From contig JAMLJB010000001.1 of assembly GCA_023953835.1 (NCBI GenBank), positions 1,860,001-1,924,000 on the forward strand: 64,000 nucleotides of DNA. The letters are read 5' to 3'. Both the position numbers and the translations under genes were made by a program. Below are positions 41,607 through 51,149 of the stretch, piece by piece. The notes beneath the pieces are model-generated. The model worked only from the letters and a program-made list of their open reading frames with translations. It was not told the origin of the DNA and did not search any database. Each line of letters opens with the position of its first letter. The stretch's first letter is position 1. This DNA is from Rhizobiaceae bacterium. GTDB taxonomy: Bacteria; Pseudomonadota; Alphaproteobacteria; Rhizobiales; Rhizobiaceae.

Positions 41607-42842
41607 ATGTCAGGCCTCGCCTCCTCCGAAGATCGGTATGCAGCCTTCCGCCACAGCGCCTTCCTGCGCTTCTGGATCGCACGGTTCCTTACGACCTTCT
41701 GCACCCAGATCGTTTCGGTTGCGGTCGGCTGGCAGATCTATGACCTGACGCGCGACCCGTTCGACCTCGGCATTGTCGGCATCGTCCAGTTCCTGCCATC
41801 TCTCCTGCTGGTGCTCGTAACGGGCGCGATCGCCGACCGTTTCGGACGCAGGCTCATCATGGGCCTGTCCTCGCTGCTCGAAGCCGCATGCGCCCTCGCC
41901 ATCCTGCTGCTGACCTGGCACGGCCTGACGAATCCGATGCCGATATTCGCTGTCCTGTTCGTCTTTGGCGTCGCCCGTGCCTTCTTCGGGCCGTCGGCCG
42001 CTTCGCTCGTGGCGAACCTCGTGCCGCCTAAGGAATTTGCCAACGCAATCGCCTGGACATCCTCGGCATGGCAGACGGCAACCATTGTCGGGCCGGTTGC
42101 GGGCGGCCTCCTTTACGGCGTATCGGCGCTCGCCGCTTATGGAACCGCTGCGGTGTTCATGTCCCTGGCGGGGTTCCTCGTCCTTTCCATACCGCGCCCG
42201 GCGCAGCGCAGCGAGACCGACAAGCCGACATTGCACACGCTGCTCGCCGGGTTCCGCTTCATCTGGAGCGAAAAGGTCGTGCTGGGCGCCATCTCGCTCG
42301 ACCTGTTTGCGGTGCTGCTGTCGGGTGCGGTGGCTTTGCTTCCTGTCTATGCGCGGGACATTCTGGATCTCGGCCCATGGGGGCTCGGCCTGTTGCGCGC
42401 GGCCCCCGGCATCGGCGCCATCTTTGTCGCGCTGTGGCTCACGTCACATCCGATCAGGGACCATGCGGGCGCGATCATGCTCTTCTTCGTCGGCCTCTTT
42501 GGCGCTTTCACGGTCCTGTTCGGACTGTCAACCGTGACCTGGCTTTCGATCTTTGCGCTCGCCATGCTTGGCGCGACGGACATGGTCAGCGTCTATGTGC
42601 GCGAAACGCTTATCCAGCTCTGGACGCCGGACGAGGTGCGCGGGCGGGTCAATGCGGTCAACATGGTCTTTGTCGGCGCATCGAACGAGCTTGGCGAGTT
42701 CCGCGCCGGGACCATGGCGGCGTTGATCGGACCGGTTGCCGCCGTCGTGGCCGGTGGTGTCGGCGCCGTCGGCGTCGCCGCCATCTGGTTTGCCTTATTT
42801 CCCTCGCTCGCGAAGGTCAGGCATCTCGATCGGCGTAGCTGA
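41607..42842 (+). CDS. Major facilitator superfamily transporter (DHA3/enterobactin-exporter-like)
   Basis: A 411-residue protein with about 12 membrane spans. It begins RHSAFLRFWIARFLTTFCTQ and has the family motif VTGAIADRFGRRLIMGLSSL after the second span, like EntS-type exporters. Nothing nearby suggests a siderophore pathway, so the substrate is unknown. It is in the same direction as cysA with a 48-base gap and may be read through. Its 3' end overlaps the convergent amidotransferase gene by 26 bases. Confidence 0.88.
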   Translation: MSGLASSEDRYAAFRHSAFLRFWIARFLTTFCTQIVSVAVGWQIYDLTRDPFDLGIVGIVQFLPSLLLVLVTGAIADRFGRRLIMGLSSLLEAACALAILLLTWHGLTNPMPIFAVLFVFGVARAFFGPSAASLVANLVPPKEFANAIAWTSSAWQTATIVGPVAGGLLYGVSALAAYGTAAVFMSLAGFLVLSIPRPAQRSETDKPTLHTLLAGFRFIWSEKVVLGAISLDLFAVLLSGAVALLPVYARDILDLGPWGLGLLRAAPGIGAIFVALWLTSHPIRDHAGAIMLFFVGLFGAFTVLFGLSTVTWLSIFALAMLGATDMVSVYVRETLIQLWTPDEVRGRVNAVNMVFVGASNELGEFRAGTMAALIGPVAAVVAGGVGAVGVAAIWFALFPSLAKVRHLDRRS

Positions 42843-43557
42843 TCGCCTTCGGCTTTCGGGCCGGGGTGCCGAATACCTGTTCGAGAAACCCCGTCAGCCA
42901 GCGCTTCAGGTGCATGTCCCAGATCATCCGGCCTCCCAGATGGTCGTGGCCCGGTTGTGCGCCCGGAAGCTCGAAGCGGTGCGCGCCGCGCACCACCCAG
43001 CGCTGCATCATCACACGCGTAAGTTCGGCGTGGAACTGAATGCCCCAGGCGTTCTCGCCATAGCGGAAGGCCTGATTGGTATAGGTGTCCGATGTCGCGA
43101 GCAGCGTTGCTCCAACGGGAAGCGAAAAACCTTCGCGATGGAACTGGTAGACCATTTCAGGCCAGTCCATCAGCTCCTTGCCCTCGTCGGTGGGGCGCAA
43201 GGGATACCATCCGATCTCGACCAGTCCATCCTGATGGCCCTCGACCTTTCCGCCGAGATGATTGACCAGCATTTGCGCGCCGAGGCAGATGCCGAGAAAC
43301 GGCTTGTTTTCCTTCAGGGGAACGGACAGCCAGTTCGTCTCGCGCACAACGAATTCGTCGGTATCGTTGGCCGACATCGGGCCGCCGAACACTACCGCTC
43401 CGGTGTGGTTTTCAAGCGTGTCGGGCAATGGCTCGCCCAGCGGCGGACGGCGGATGTCGAGATCGAAGCCTTCCTGGAGGAGCAGGTGGCCGACCCTGCC
43501 TGGGCTGGAGGTTTCCTGGTGCAGAACGATGAGGATCTTTGGACGCTGCTTTTCCAT
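42817..43557 (-). CDS. Class I glutamine amidotransferase-like protein
   Basis: A 246-residue protein of the GATase1 family: the nucleophile elbow is FLGICLGAQMLVNHLGG with the cysteine, and NAWGIQFHAELTRVMM carries the His and Glu of the triad. N-terminus LIVLHQETSSPGRVGHLLLQ. Such stand-alone domains are often annotated GMP synthase-like or act on gamma-glutamyl compounds; the acceptor is unknown. The start codon ATG at 43555-43557 overlaps the upstream TerB-like stop as TGATG (a second ATG lies 3 bases earlier). Confidence 0.85.
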   Translation of the reverse strand: MEKQRPKILIVLHQETSSPGRVGHLLLQEGFDLDIRRPPLGEPLPDTLENHTGAVVFGGPMSANDTDEFVVRETNWLSVPLKENKPFLGICLGAQMLVNHLGGKVEGHQDGLVEIGWYPLRPTDEGKELMDWPEMVYQFHREGFSLPVGATLLATSDTYTNQAFRYGENAWGIQFHAELTRVMMQRWVVRGAHRFELPGAQPGHDHLGGRMIWDMHLKRWLTGFLEQVFGTPARKPKAISYADRDA

Positions 43558-44039
43558 CATTCGTCTTCGAGCGTTCTCCTCGTTGCAGCCCGCTGCTCGG
43601 CTGCCTCCTGGCGCGCCGTGATCCGGTCGCGGCGGTCGACGCCGATCAGCTCTGCAATGCGCCACAACGTATTGTCCTCAAGCTCATGCACCTCGCCGTC
43701 TGCATAGACGACGTCCCAGAGCATCCGCACGAAATGAATGCGCTGCTGTTCATCGAGATGGCGCTTCAGCACGCTTGTGAATGTGTAGAGGTCGATGGCT
43801 TCTGCGTCGGCCTTCTCACCAGCCGCGACGAGGCGGTCCAGCTCGGCCTGCTCAAGCCCGTACTGCTCGGCGAGCAGGACCTTGATGCGGTCCCACTCGA
43901 CATCCTGTCTGATCCCGTCAGCGTTCATGACATGATAGAGAAGGGCGGCGGCGGCAACGCGCGGATCGTCGTCGCGTGATGCGCCCGAGGCGCCTGAAAG
44001 GGGCAGGTCTTTCAGGAATGCCATCATTCGTTCAAGCAT
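43557..44039 (-). CDS. TerB-like protein (tellurite resistance TerB domain)
   Basis: A 160-residue, mostly helical acidic protein. Residues about 27-145 form a TerB domain: DPRVAAAALLYHVMNADGIR and MLWDVVYADGEVHELEDNTL show the paired A-D-G-x-x-x-x-E metal-binding turns. The ATG at 44039 fits domain start; an in-frame ATG 30 bases upstream is possible. It lies between lptE and the amidotransferase gene, with overlap to the latter. TerB domains bind divalent metal, and in this genomic position the role is unknown. Confidence 0.83.
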   Translation of the reverse strand: MLERMMAFLKDLPLSGASGASRDDDPRVAAAALLYHVMNADGIRQDVEWDRIKVLLAEQYGLEQAELDRLVAAGEKADAEAIDLYTFTSVLKRHLDEQQRIHFVRMLWDVVYADGEVHELEDNTLWRIAELIGVDRRDRITARQEAAEQRAATRRTLEDE

Positions 44040-44065
44040 CGATCCGCCAATCTCCTGCCTGTTCT

Positions 44066-44602
44066 TCAATTCTGCAATAGGTCCTGAGCGATTGCGAGTT
44101 GCAGGAGCTGCGCGAGTTCCCGCGCGGCGCGGTTCTGGGCATCGATTTCGGCCCGCATCTCGCCAAAAGATTGGCGCGGCACGTCGAACGACGACATAAT
44201 ATGGCGCGAACCGCGCCCGATGACGACGCCGTCCTGGTTCCGGGTGAGCACATAGGAACCCGTCAGCGTGATGGTCGCGGCGGTTGGCTCGTTTTCACCC
44301 CGCGTGACCTGCCGCATCGCCGCAGCCTCGCGTATGGAGGTTACTCTCAGGTTCAGGGAATAGAGCGGGCTTGCGGGCTCACCCTGCCCACCGCCGAACA
44401 GGAAAATCAGCCTGTTGCGCACCTCCTGCCCATATCGCGTCTGCACGGGCTTGATGGCGATGGAGGCCAGTTCCGTCCGCGTGCTGGACGGCACGCCCGC
44501 CGCCGGAGCGCTGTCCGAATAGAGCGGGCGGACTGTGCAGGCCGACAGGAATGCGGCAAACAAAGCGAGCGCTGCGAGTGAGGCTGTGCGTTTCGATCTC
44601 AA
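44066..44602 (-). CDS. lptE: LPS-assembly lipoprotein LptE
   Basis: A 178-residue lipoprotein: signal LAALALFAAFLSAC with lipobox L-S-A-C (Cys at residue 22), then VRPLYSDSAPAAGVPSSTRT. The alphaproteobacterial LptE domain follows with GQEVRNRLIFLFGGGQGEP and a C-terminal helix (QNRAARELAQLLQLAIAQDL). It forms the outer-membrane plug of the LptD translocon. It follows leuS by 27 bases, the standard alphaproteobacterial arrangement, but the usual next gene, holA (DNA polymerase III delta), is absent. Confidence 0.9.
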   Translation of the reverse strand: MRSKRTASLAALALFAAFLSACTVRPLYSDSAPAAGVPSSTRTELASIAIKPVQTRYGQEVRNRLIFLFGGGQGEPASPLYSLNLRVTSIREAAAMRQVTRGENEPTAATITLTGSYVLTRNQDGVVIGRGSRHIMSSFDVPRQSFGEMRAEIDAQNRAARELAQLLQLAIAQDLLQN

Positions 44603-44629
44603 CAGGACTTCCCCATTCGCTGCGCCGGC

Positions 44630-47263
44630 TCAGGCGACGACGTTGACGATGCGCTGCGGAACCACAATGACCTTGCGCGGCGGCTTGCCGTCAAGTGCTC
44701 TGACAACCGCGTCGAGCGCGAGCGCGGCCTTTTCGACGGCAGCTTGGTCCGCGTCGCGGGCGATTGTCAAATCCCCTCGCTTCTTGCCGTTGATCTGGAC
44801 GGGATAGACGATCTCGTTGTCAACCGTCAGCGCCGGGTCGAACGCAGGCCAGTGCTGCTCGGCGACGAAGCCTTCGCCGCCCAGTGCGGCCCAGCATTCT
44901 TCGGCCAGATGCGGCATCATCGGCGCAATCAGCACGCACAGCATTTCCAGCGTCTGTCGGCATGCGCGGCGCGTTGCGTCGTCGGCCTTGCCCGTGGCGA
45001 TGGCGGCGAGTGCCGGCTGGAGCGCATTCACCAGTTCGTAGAGGCGGGCGACGGCCTTGTTGAAGGCCAGTTTCTCAATGTCCTCTCCGATCAGCTTGAC
45101 CGTCTTGTGGGCGGCCTTGGAGATGGTCAGCGCTTCGCCGTCGGTTCCCGCAGCGGGTTTGACGCCGGTCAGGCCCTCCGCCGTTTCCGAGACCAGCCGC
45201 CATATGCGCTGCACGAAACGATGCGCCCCTTCGACGCCGGCCTCGGTCCAGATCACGTCGCGCTCGGGCGGCGAATCGGACAGCATGAAGAAACGCGCCG
45301 TGTCCGCGCCGTAGCTTGCGAGAATGTCGTCGGGATCGACCACATTCTTCTTCGACTTTGACATTTTCTCGATTGCGCCGATCTCGACCGGCGCGCCGTT
45401 CGACAAGAGGGTGGCGCTGCGCACGCCGTCCGTATCCACGAGCCGGATTTCGGCGGGCGTGACCCAGCCGTCCGGGCCGCGATAGGTTTCGTGCACCACC
45501 ATGCCCTGCGTGAACATGCCCTCGAACGGCTCTTCGATGGCGTTCAAATGGCCGGTGGCCTTCATCGCGCGGGTGAAGAAACGGGAATAGAGCAGATGCA
45601 GGATCGCATGCTCGATGCCGCCGATATACTGGTTCACCGGCAGCCAGCCATTCTTGCCGTCGACCACGGAAAGCGTGGTCGGCTCCGTCTCGTTCCACGG
45701 ATCGGTGAAGCGGGCGAAATACCACGACGAATCCACGAATGTGTCCATCGTGTCGGTGTCGCGCCGCGCTGCCTTGCCGCATTTCGGGCAGGTCGCGTGC
45801 TTCCATGTCGGGTGATGATCCAGCGGATTGCCGGGCTTGTCGAAGCTGACATCCTGCGGCAGTTCGACGGGAAGCTGGTTCGCCGGCACCGGCACCGAGC
45901 CGCAATCGTCGCAATGGATGACCGGTATCGGGCAACCCCAATAGCGCTGGCGCGAGATCAGCCAGTCGCGCAGGCGAAACTGCACCTTGCGCTCGGCCAT
46001 CGGGCGGTTGCCGATGGGGATCGCGGCCAGCCGGCTGGCGATGTCGTTGAACGCGTCGGCGGGTTTCATGCCGTCGAGGAAGCGTGAATTGATCATCACG
46101 CCATCGTCGGTATAGGCCGTATCGGTGATGCGGAAAGCAGCTTCGTCCGCGCCCTCCGGCATGACGACAGGAACGACCGGCAGGTCGTACTTGTTGGCAA
46201 AATCGAGGTCGCGCTGGTCGCCTGAAGGGCATCCGAAGATCGCACCCGTGCCATAGTCCATCAGCACGAAATTGGCGACATAGACGGGCAGCGTCCAGTC
46301 CGGATCGAAGGGATGCACAACGCGGATGCCTGTGTCGAAGCCCTGCTTCTCGGCGGTTTCGATCTCGACGGCCGATGTGCCGCTGCGCTTGATGTCATCT
46401 ATGAAGGCGGCGAGCACCGGATTGGTGGCGGCAGCCTTCTTCGCCAGCGGATGGTCGGCGGCAATCGCCATGAAGGACGCGCCAAAAATCGTGTCGGGCC
46501 GCGTCGTATAGACTTCCAGCTCGCTTTCGCTCTCCGGTGCGGTGTCCTTCGCCAGTGGCCAGCGGATCAGCAGCCCCTCGGAGCGCCCGATCCAGTTCGC
46601 CTGCATCAGCTTCACCTTTTCCGGCCAGCGGTCCAGCGTGTCGAGGCTGTCCAGCAACTCCTGGCTCATTGAGGTGATCTTGAAGAACCATTGTGTCAGG
46701 TCGCGCTGTTCGACCGGCGCGCCGGAGCGCCAGCCCCGGCCATCGATCACCTGTTCGTTGGCAAGCACCGTCATGTCCACCGGGTCCCAGTTGACCTTGG
46801 CGGATTTGCGCTCCACCAGCCCGGCCTTCCAGAAATCCAGGAACATCTTCTGCTGGTGCTTGTAATAGCTCGCGTCGCAGGTCGCGATTTCGCGCGCCCA
46901 GTCGAGCGACAGGCCCATGGTCTTCAACTGGCTGCGCATGGTCGCGATATTGGCGTAGGTCCAGTCGCGCGGGTTCACCTTGTTGTCGCGCGCGGCGTTT
47001 TCGGCGGGCAGGCCGAACGCGTCCCAACCCATCGGATGCAGCACGTTGAAGCCGTTCGCGCGGCGATAGCGCGCCACCACGTCGCCCATCGCATAGTTGC
47101 GCACATGGCCCATGTGGATGCGCCCGGACGGGTAGGGGAACATCTCAAGCACGTAGTATTTCGGGCGCGGATCGTCGTTGTTTGTTTCGAACAGCCTGGC
47201 TTCGGCCCAGGCCTTCTGCCATTTCGGTTCGGATGCGCGCGGATTGTATCGTTCGGTTGCCAT
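44630..47263 (-). CDS. leuS: Leucyl-tRNA synthetase
   Basis: 877 residues, full length. Class I signatures are present: [20 protein letters not shown] (HMGH) and [20 protein letters not shown] (KMSKS). The CP1 editing domain lies between ([20 protein letters not shown] contains the T-rich editing motif), and the zinc-finger-like insertion [15 protein letters not shown] with [10 protein letters not shown] is intact. The ATG at 47261-47263 ([19 protein letters not shown]) is the conserved start. It is the first gene of leuS-lptE-TerB-like-amidotransferase and is divergent from the YggS gene with 122 bases between. Confidence 0.98.
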   Translation of the reverse strand: MATERYNPRASEPKWQKAWAEARLFETNNDDPRPKYYVLEMFPYPSGRIHMGHVRNYAMGDVVARYRRANGFNVLHPMGWDAFGLPAENAARDNKVNPRDWTYANIATMRSQLKTMGLSLDWAREIATCDASYYKHQQKMFLDFWKAGLVERKSAKVNWDPVDMTVLANEQVIDGRGWRSGAPVEQRDLTQWFFKITSMSQELLDSLDTLDRWPEKVKLMQANWIGRSEGLLIRWPLAKDTAPESESELEVYTTRPDTIFGASFMAIAADHPLAKKAAATNPVLAAFIDDIKRSGTSAVEIETAEKQGFDTGIRVVHPFDPDWTLPVYVANFVLMDYGTGAIFGCPSGDQRDLDFANKYDLPVVPVVMPEGADEAAFRITDTAYTDDGVMINSRFLDGMKPADAFNDIASRLAAIPIGNRPMAERKVQFRLRDWLISRQRYWGCPIPVIHCDDCGSVPVPANQLPVELPQDVSFDKPGNPLDHHPTWKHATCPKCGKAARRDTDTMDTFVDSSWYFARFTDPWNETEPTTLSVVDGKNGWLPVNQYIGGIEHAILHLLYSRFFTRAMKATGHLNAIEEPFEGMFTQGMVVHETYRGPDGWVTPAEIRLVDTDGVRSATLLSNGAPVEIGAIEKMSKSKKNVVDPDDILASYGADTARFFMLSDSPPERDVIWTEAGVEGAHRFVQRIWRLVSETAEGLTGVKPAAGTDGEALTISKAAHKTVKLIGEDIEKLAFNKAVARLYELVNALQPALAAIATGKADDATRRACRQTLEMLCVLIAPMMPHLAEECWAALGGEGFVAEQHWPAFDPALTVDNEIVYPVQINGKKRGDLTIARDADQAAVEKAALALDAVVRALDGKPPRKVIVVPQRIVNVVA

Positions 47264-47385
47264 GGCCGGAAATTTACATAAAAGACGGTGATTGCGCCGC
47301 ATTCGTGCGGCCAGCTTCGATCCGGGTCTTCACCACGCTTTGGACGAAGCGTCAACCTCAAGCGGCTTTGCCGGGAATTTTTGGT

Positions 47386-48048
47386 ATGACTGACGCTGTT
47401 GCGCAACTTGAGGCGGTCCGGACGCGGATCGCAAAGGCGGAGCGGCTTGCGAACCGAGACGCCGGTTCCGTGCAGCTCGTCGCCGTGTCCAAGACCTTTG
47501 ATGCCGACGCGGTGCGTCCGGTGATCGAGGCCAGCCAGCGCGTGTTCGGTGAAAACCGCGTGCAGGAGGCTCAAGGGAAATGGCCGGGGTTGAAGGCGAC
47601 GTTTCCCGACATCGAACTGCATTTGATTGGCCCGCTTCAGTCCAACAAGGCGAAGGAGGCCGTGGCGTTGTTCGACGTGATCGAAACGGTGGATCGCGAG
47701 AAGATCGCTGCGGAGATTGCGAAGGAAATCGGCAGGCAGGGCCGCGCGCCGCGCCTCTATTTGCAGGTCAATACCGGGCTTGAAGATCAGAAGGCCGGCA
47801 TCGATCCCCGCGAAGCGGCGGCTTTCGTTGCGCGCTGCCGCGAGGTGCATGGCCTCGCCATCGAAGGGCTGATGTGCATTCCGCCGGTCGAGGAAAACCC
47901 CGGTCCGCATTTCGCGCTTCTGGCGAAGATCGCGGGCGAGGCGGGCGTCGGCAAGCTCTCGATGGGCATGTCGGGCGATTTCGAAACCGCCATCGCCTTT
48001 GGCGCGACCAGTGTGAGAGTGGGCAGCGCGATCTTCGGAAGCCGCTGA
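47386..48048 (+). CDS. YggS/PLPBP family pyridoxal phosphate homeostasis protein
   Basis: A 220-residue alanine racemase N-terminal-like barrel. The PLP lysine is in VQLVAVSKTFDADAVRPVIE, and FGENRVQEAQGKWPG, ELHLIGPLQSNKAKEAV, LSMGMSGDFETAIAFGATSV and RVGSAIFGSR are family motifs. It binds PLP but is not an active enzyme; it balances B6 vitamers. Start set at ATG 47386 (MTDAVAQLEAVRTRI). The reading frame extends upstream into leuS antisense but without support. A palindromic repeat follows (48094-48206). Confidence 0.92.
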   Translation: MTDAVAQLEAVRTRIAKAERLANRDAGSVQLVAVSKTFDADAVRPVIEASQRVFGENRVQEAQGKWPGLKATFPDIELHLIGPLQSNKAKEAVALFDVIETVDREKIAAEIAKEIGRQGRAPRLYLQVNTGLEDQKAGIDPREAAAFVARCREVHGLAIEGLMCIPPVEENPGPHFALLAKIAGEAGVGKLSMGMSGDFETAIAFGATSVRVGSAIFGSR

Positions 48049-48093
48049 TCGCGCTGCCGCTGCTCGGTCGAAAGTCTTGCAATGCCGGTGCCG

Positions 48094-48206
48094 CCCCTCA
48101 TCCGCCTGCCGGCACCTTCTCCCCGTCCTGACGGGGAGAAGGAGGATAGTCGCCGGCGCTGACGCCCCCCTCTCCCCGCGAGCGGGGAGAGGGCAAGGGT
48201 GAGGGG
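48094..48206. repeat. Palindromic intergenic repeat (same family as 53114-53265)
   Basis: About 113 bases starting CCCCTCATCCGCCTGCCGGC and ending GGTGAGGGG. It contains two internal hairpins, CTTCTCCCCGTC/GACGGGGAGAAG and CTCTCCCCGCGAGCGGGGAG, and outer ends that pair imperfectly. The first 30 bases are shared with the repeat at 53114-53265. It lies between convergent genes (YggS and phoX) and could also terminate transcription. This is the style of REP/BIME-like elements in Hyphomicrobiales. Confidence 0.85.
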
Positions 48207-48236
48207 CAAGCGCGGATATTGCCGTGCTTTTCCCGA

Positions 48237-50228
48237 CTAGACAGCGATCTTGCCGCCGCCCTGCTTGGTGATGGCCACGACTGCCGGACGCACCGGCATG
48301 TCAGGCTTGAAGTCCGGCCAGCGGGTCGACGGATCCTCATAGTAGGAGGGCCGGCCAAAACCTTCCCAGTCCTGCCCGCCGTCGCCCGGATGCTGGACGG
48401 CCACGAAAGCGGTCTGGTCGTCGGGCGCGAAAAGCGGGCCGCACATTTCCGCTCCGACGGGCACGCGGAAGAACAGCTTGGAAGTAGCCCGTGCGGAACC
48501 TTCGGTATCGACTGCCCACAGCCCGTCGGTACGACCCGTTTCCTTTGGTGAGTTGCCATCGGTGGCGACCCACAGGCGACCGGCGGCATCGACCGCGCAA
48601 TTGTCCGGCATGCCGAACCAGCCACTGACCGTGGTGTCAGTCGAGAAAGTCGCGCCGACATCGGCGACTGAGGGATCACCGCATTTCAGCAGCACTTCCC
48701 ACTTGCCTTTGGTCGCGGCGAAATTGCCGTCGTCCTCGGCGATTTCGATGATGTGGCCGAACGCGTTCTTGGCCCGGGGATTGGCTGCGTCCACCTGCTC
48801 GCCGGTGCGCTTGGTGTTGTTCGTCAGCATCACATAGACCTTGCCGTTGACGCCGTTCGGCTGGAGATCTTCCGGCCTGTCCATCGGCGTCGCGCCAAGC
48901 AGGTCGGCGGCGCGGCGCGTCTCGATCAGCACGTCCGCCTGGCTGGCGAAACCGTTCTCGGCAGTGAGCGGGCCTTCGCCGAAGGTCAGCGGCATCCATT
49001 CGACTGTGCCGTCCTCGTTGAAGCGCGCGGTGTAGAGCGTGCCCTCGTCGAGCAGGTCCAGATTGGCCGCGCGATCATTCGCGTTGAACGTACCCGTGGT
49101 CACGAACTTGTAGACATAGTCGAAGCGCTCGTCGTCGCCGAGATAGAACACCACGCGGCCATCCTTGGCGACGATGGATTCTGCCCCCTCATGCTTGAAG
49201 CGGCCCATTGCGGTGCGCTTCTTCGGGGCGGAATTCGGATCGGACACATCGACCTCGACGATCCAGCCGAAGCGGTTCGGCTCGTTCGGCTCCTTGCCGA
49301 TGTCGAAGCGCTCGTAATGCGCGCCCCATTCATAGGCGCCCTCGGGAATGCCGAGACGCTTGTAGTTCGCTGCTTCGGGGTGATCCGCCGGAAGTTCGCC
49401 CATGAAATAGCCGTGGATGTTCTCTTCGGCCATGACATAGGTGCCCCAGGGCGTCACGCCCCCGGCGCAATTGTTGACCGTGCCGAACACCCTGGTTCCG
49501 CTCGGATCGGCGGCGGTCTTGAGCCGGTCGCTGCCTGCCGCCGGACCATGGATCGACATTTCGGTCGTCGAGGTGATGCGGCGGTTGAGCGCGCCGTCCA
49601 GCACCGGCTGCCATTTGCCGTCCACCTTGCGGATTTCCACGACGGTGCCGCCATGCGCGGCCATCTCGATATCGACCTGCTGCTTGCTGAGCGGCTTCTG
49701 CTCGAGTTCCTTCTTGCCTCCCTTTTCTACCACCGTGACGAGGCCGGCGAACATCAGGTGCGGATTGGTATATTCGTGGTTGACCACGAGAAGGCCATGC
49801 TCGGCTGAACCGTCGATCGGAATGTAGCCGACATAGTCGTTGTTGTAGCCGAACTGGCGGCCTTGAGCCTCGGCGCTCTGGTTGGCCGGGTCGAACGCGG
49901 GGGCGTCGGCAAAGAGCGGGTCGCCCCAGCGCAGCAGGATGTCCGCGTCATATCCGGCTGCGACGTGATGCTTTTCATCGACACCGGCTTCCACCTCGTC
50001 GAACTTGAACGCCGAACCGCTCTCCGCACGTGCCTCATCGGCGAGAAACAGCGCCGCCGGGCTGACCGTTGCCGCAATGGCCGATACGGCGAGCGAGCCT
50101 TTGAGCAGCCCGCGCCGCGAAAAACGCGCGGCGATGATCTCGCCCATCGTTCGGTTGCTGGTGGGGTTGTGCCCCGGGCCTTCGTTTTCCTCGAGCAGGC
50201 TTGTTCGGAAAGGGGATTCGCTGGACAT
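48237..50228 (-). CDS. phoX: PhoX-family (DUF839) alkaline phosphatase-like protein, Tat-exported
   Basis: A 663-residue protein. Twin-arginine signal ARFSRRGLLKGSLAVSAIAA at residues ~38-57, then the PhoX fold. Family motifs: LLVVNHEYTNPHLMF, NNCAGGVTPWGTYVMAEENI and GWFGMPDNCAVDAAGRLWVA. PhoX enzymes are calcium/iron-dependent secreted phosphatases induced by phosphate starvation. The ATG at 50226-50228 follows GGAGG; an in-frame extension to 50420 is not supported. The promoter region is occupied by a 266-base inverted-repeat element (50251-50516). No pho box was recognised. Confidence 0.92.
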   Translation of the reverse strand: MSSESPFRTSLLEENEGPGHNPTSNRTMGEIIAARFSRRGLLKGSLAVSAIAATVSPAALFLADEARAESGSAFKFDEVEAGVDEKHHVAAGYDADILLRWGDPLFADAPAFDPANQSAEAQGRQFGYNNDYVGYIPIDGSAEHGLLVVNHEYTNPHLMFAGLVTVVEKGGKKELEQKPLSKQQVDIEMAAHGGTVVEIRKVDGKWQPVLDGALNRRITSTTEMSIHGPAAGSDRLKTAADPSGTRVFGTVNNCAGGVTPWGTYVMAEENIHGYFMGELPADHPEAANYKRLGIPEGAYEWGAHYERFDIGKEPNEPNRFGWIVEVDVSDPNSAPKKRTAMGRFKHEGAESIVAKDGRVVFYLGDDERFDYVYKFVTTGTFNANDRAANLDLLDEGTLYTARFNEDGTVEWMPLTFGEGPLTAENGFASQADVLIETRRAADLLGATPMDRPEDLQPNGVNGKVYVMLTNNTKRTGEQVDAANPRAKNAFGHIIEIAEDDGNFAATKGKWEVLLKCGDPSVADVGATFSTDTTVSGWFGMPDNCAVDAAGRLWVATDGNSPKETGRTDGLWAVDTEGSARATSKLFFRVPVGAEMCGPLFAPDDQTAFVAVQHPGDGGQDWEGFGRPSYYEDPSTRWPDFKPDMPVRPAVVAITKQGGGKIAV

Positions 50229-50250
50229 AGATGCCTCCGGCTGTCTGGCT

Positions 50251-50516
50251 AGGGTCAGGACCTGTTGATTTGAACGAAATGGCACCTGAAACGGCAAGAA
50301 GATGCGAGGAGAAGCGCGAAGGTCGATGGGGTTCCATCGTCCGAGCGGTTCGACGCGGCAGCTTGCAGCCGTTTCGGTGTCCTTCGGATGTGGCCCATCC
50401 GGTCCGCAACTTCGTCGCAAGGAACTCGAAAATGCTCACATTTCCTTCGTCCTTGCTCCTCGTATCGGACCGGATGGCCTCACACCATTTCGTCCAAATC
50501 AACAGGTCCTGACCCT
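50251..50516. repeat. 266-bp element with 32-bp terminal inverted repeats
   Basis: Left arm 50251-50282 (AGGGTCAGGACCTGTTGATT... ) and right arm 50485-50516 are inverted copies matching at 31 of 32 positions; the only difference is A/G in the middle. Inside there are further palindromes, such as CCATCCGGTCC paired with GGACCGGATGG. No transposase is encoded. It resembles a MITE or a large REP-type element and fills most of the 366-base gap between phoX and usg (50229-50594). Nothing else is seen in that gap. Confidence 0.8.
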
Positions 50517-50594
50517 GGGTTGGGATCACCGCCTTTCTATGGCCAGTTGGTGACAGCCGGGTGACGATTGGCAAGCCGACTTTTTGGACGATCC

Positions 50595-50867
50595 TCAGTT
50601 CACCAGAAACTCCCCGTTGACGTTGCGCCACTCGTTCGGCGCGATCAGGCGGCGATGCGTATAACTCACCGAATGCAGCGGCCCCTCCAGCCTTTCGCGC
50701 CAGAATTCGATGAAGCGGACGAGCACCGGAAAGCGCGGCGCGATGTCGTAGTCCTGCCAGACGAAGGTTTGAAGAAGATGCGGATGGTCGGGGTAGTGAT
50801 AGAGTATTTTCGCGGTCGTCAGCCCATAGCCCTTCAGCATCAGATCCGTTTCGGCATGCGCTTGCAT
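50595..50867 (-). CDS. usg: Usg family protein
   Basis: A 90-residue protein, TDLMLKGYGLTTAKILYHYP, then LLQTFVWQDYDIAPRFPVLV and FIEFWRERLEGPLHSVSYTH. This is the alphaproteobacterial Usg family, first noted next to trp genes in Caulobacter; function unknown. The ATG at 50865-50867 is preceded by AGGTGGG at about 6 bases. No trp genes are near. The 282 bases between its start and acs contain an AT-rich stretch (50935-50985) but no feature I can name. Confidence 0.88.
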   Translation of the reverse strand: MQAHAETDLMLKGYGLTTAKILYHYPDHPHLLQTFVWQDYDIAPRFPVLVRFIEFWRERLEGPLHSVSYTHRRLIAPNEWRNVNGEFLVN

Positions 50868-51149
50868 TAACCCACCTCGTGCTTCGTTGCTCCGGTCCTC
50901 CCGATGCAAAGAGTGATGCAGGACAGATGAACGGTCTATTGAAATTTCTGTTGCAGCGCGAAAATTTTACGTGAAATCAGTATGTTGGCAGCATAGGAGG
51001 ACGGCTGCTGATTTTGCCGGCGGCTCAGTGCGTCAGGCCGCCACACGAATCCAACGTCTAATGTTGTTGTTGGCCTCATCCTGATAATAGACTGCCGGTC
51101 AAAGGCCGTGTTTGCGCGCGGAGCACCGCGATTTTCGGGAGGGAAGCCA

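Noticed and set aside
50302..50553. Small open frames inside the phoX-usg gap
   Set aside because: They fall within the inverted-repeat element, overlap each other in different frames and lack ribosome-binding sites.
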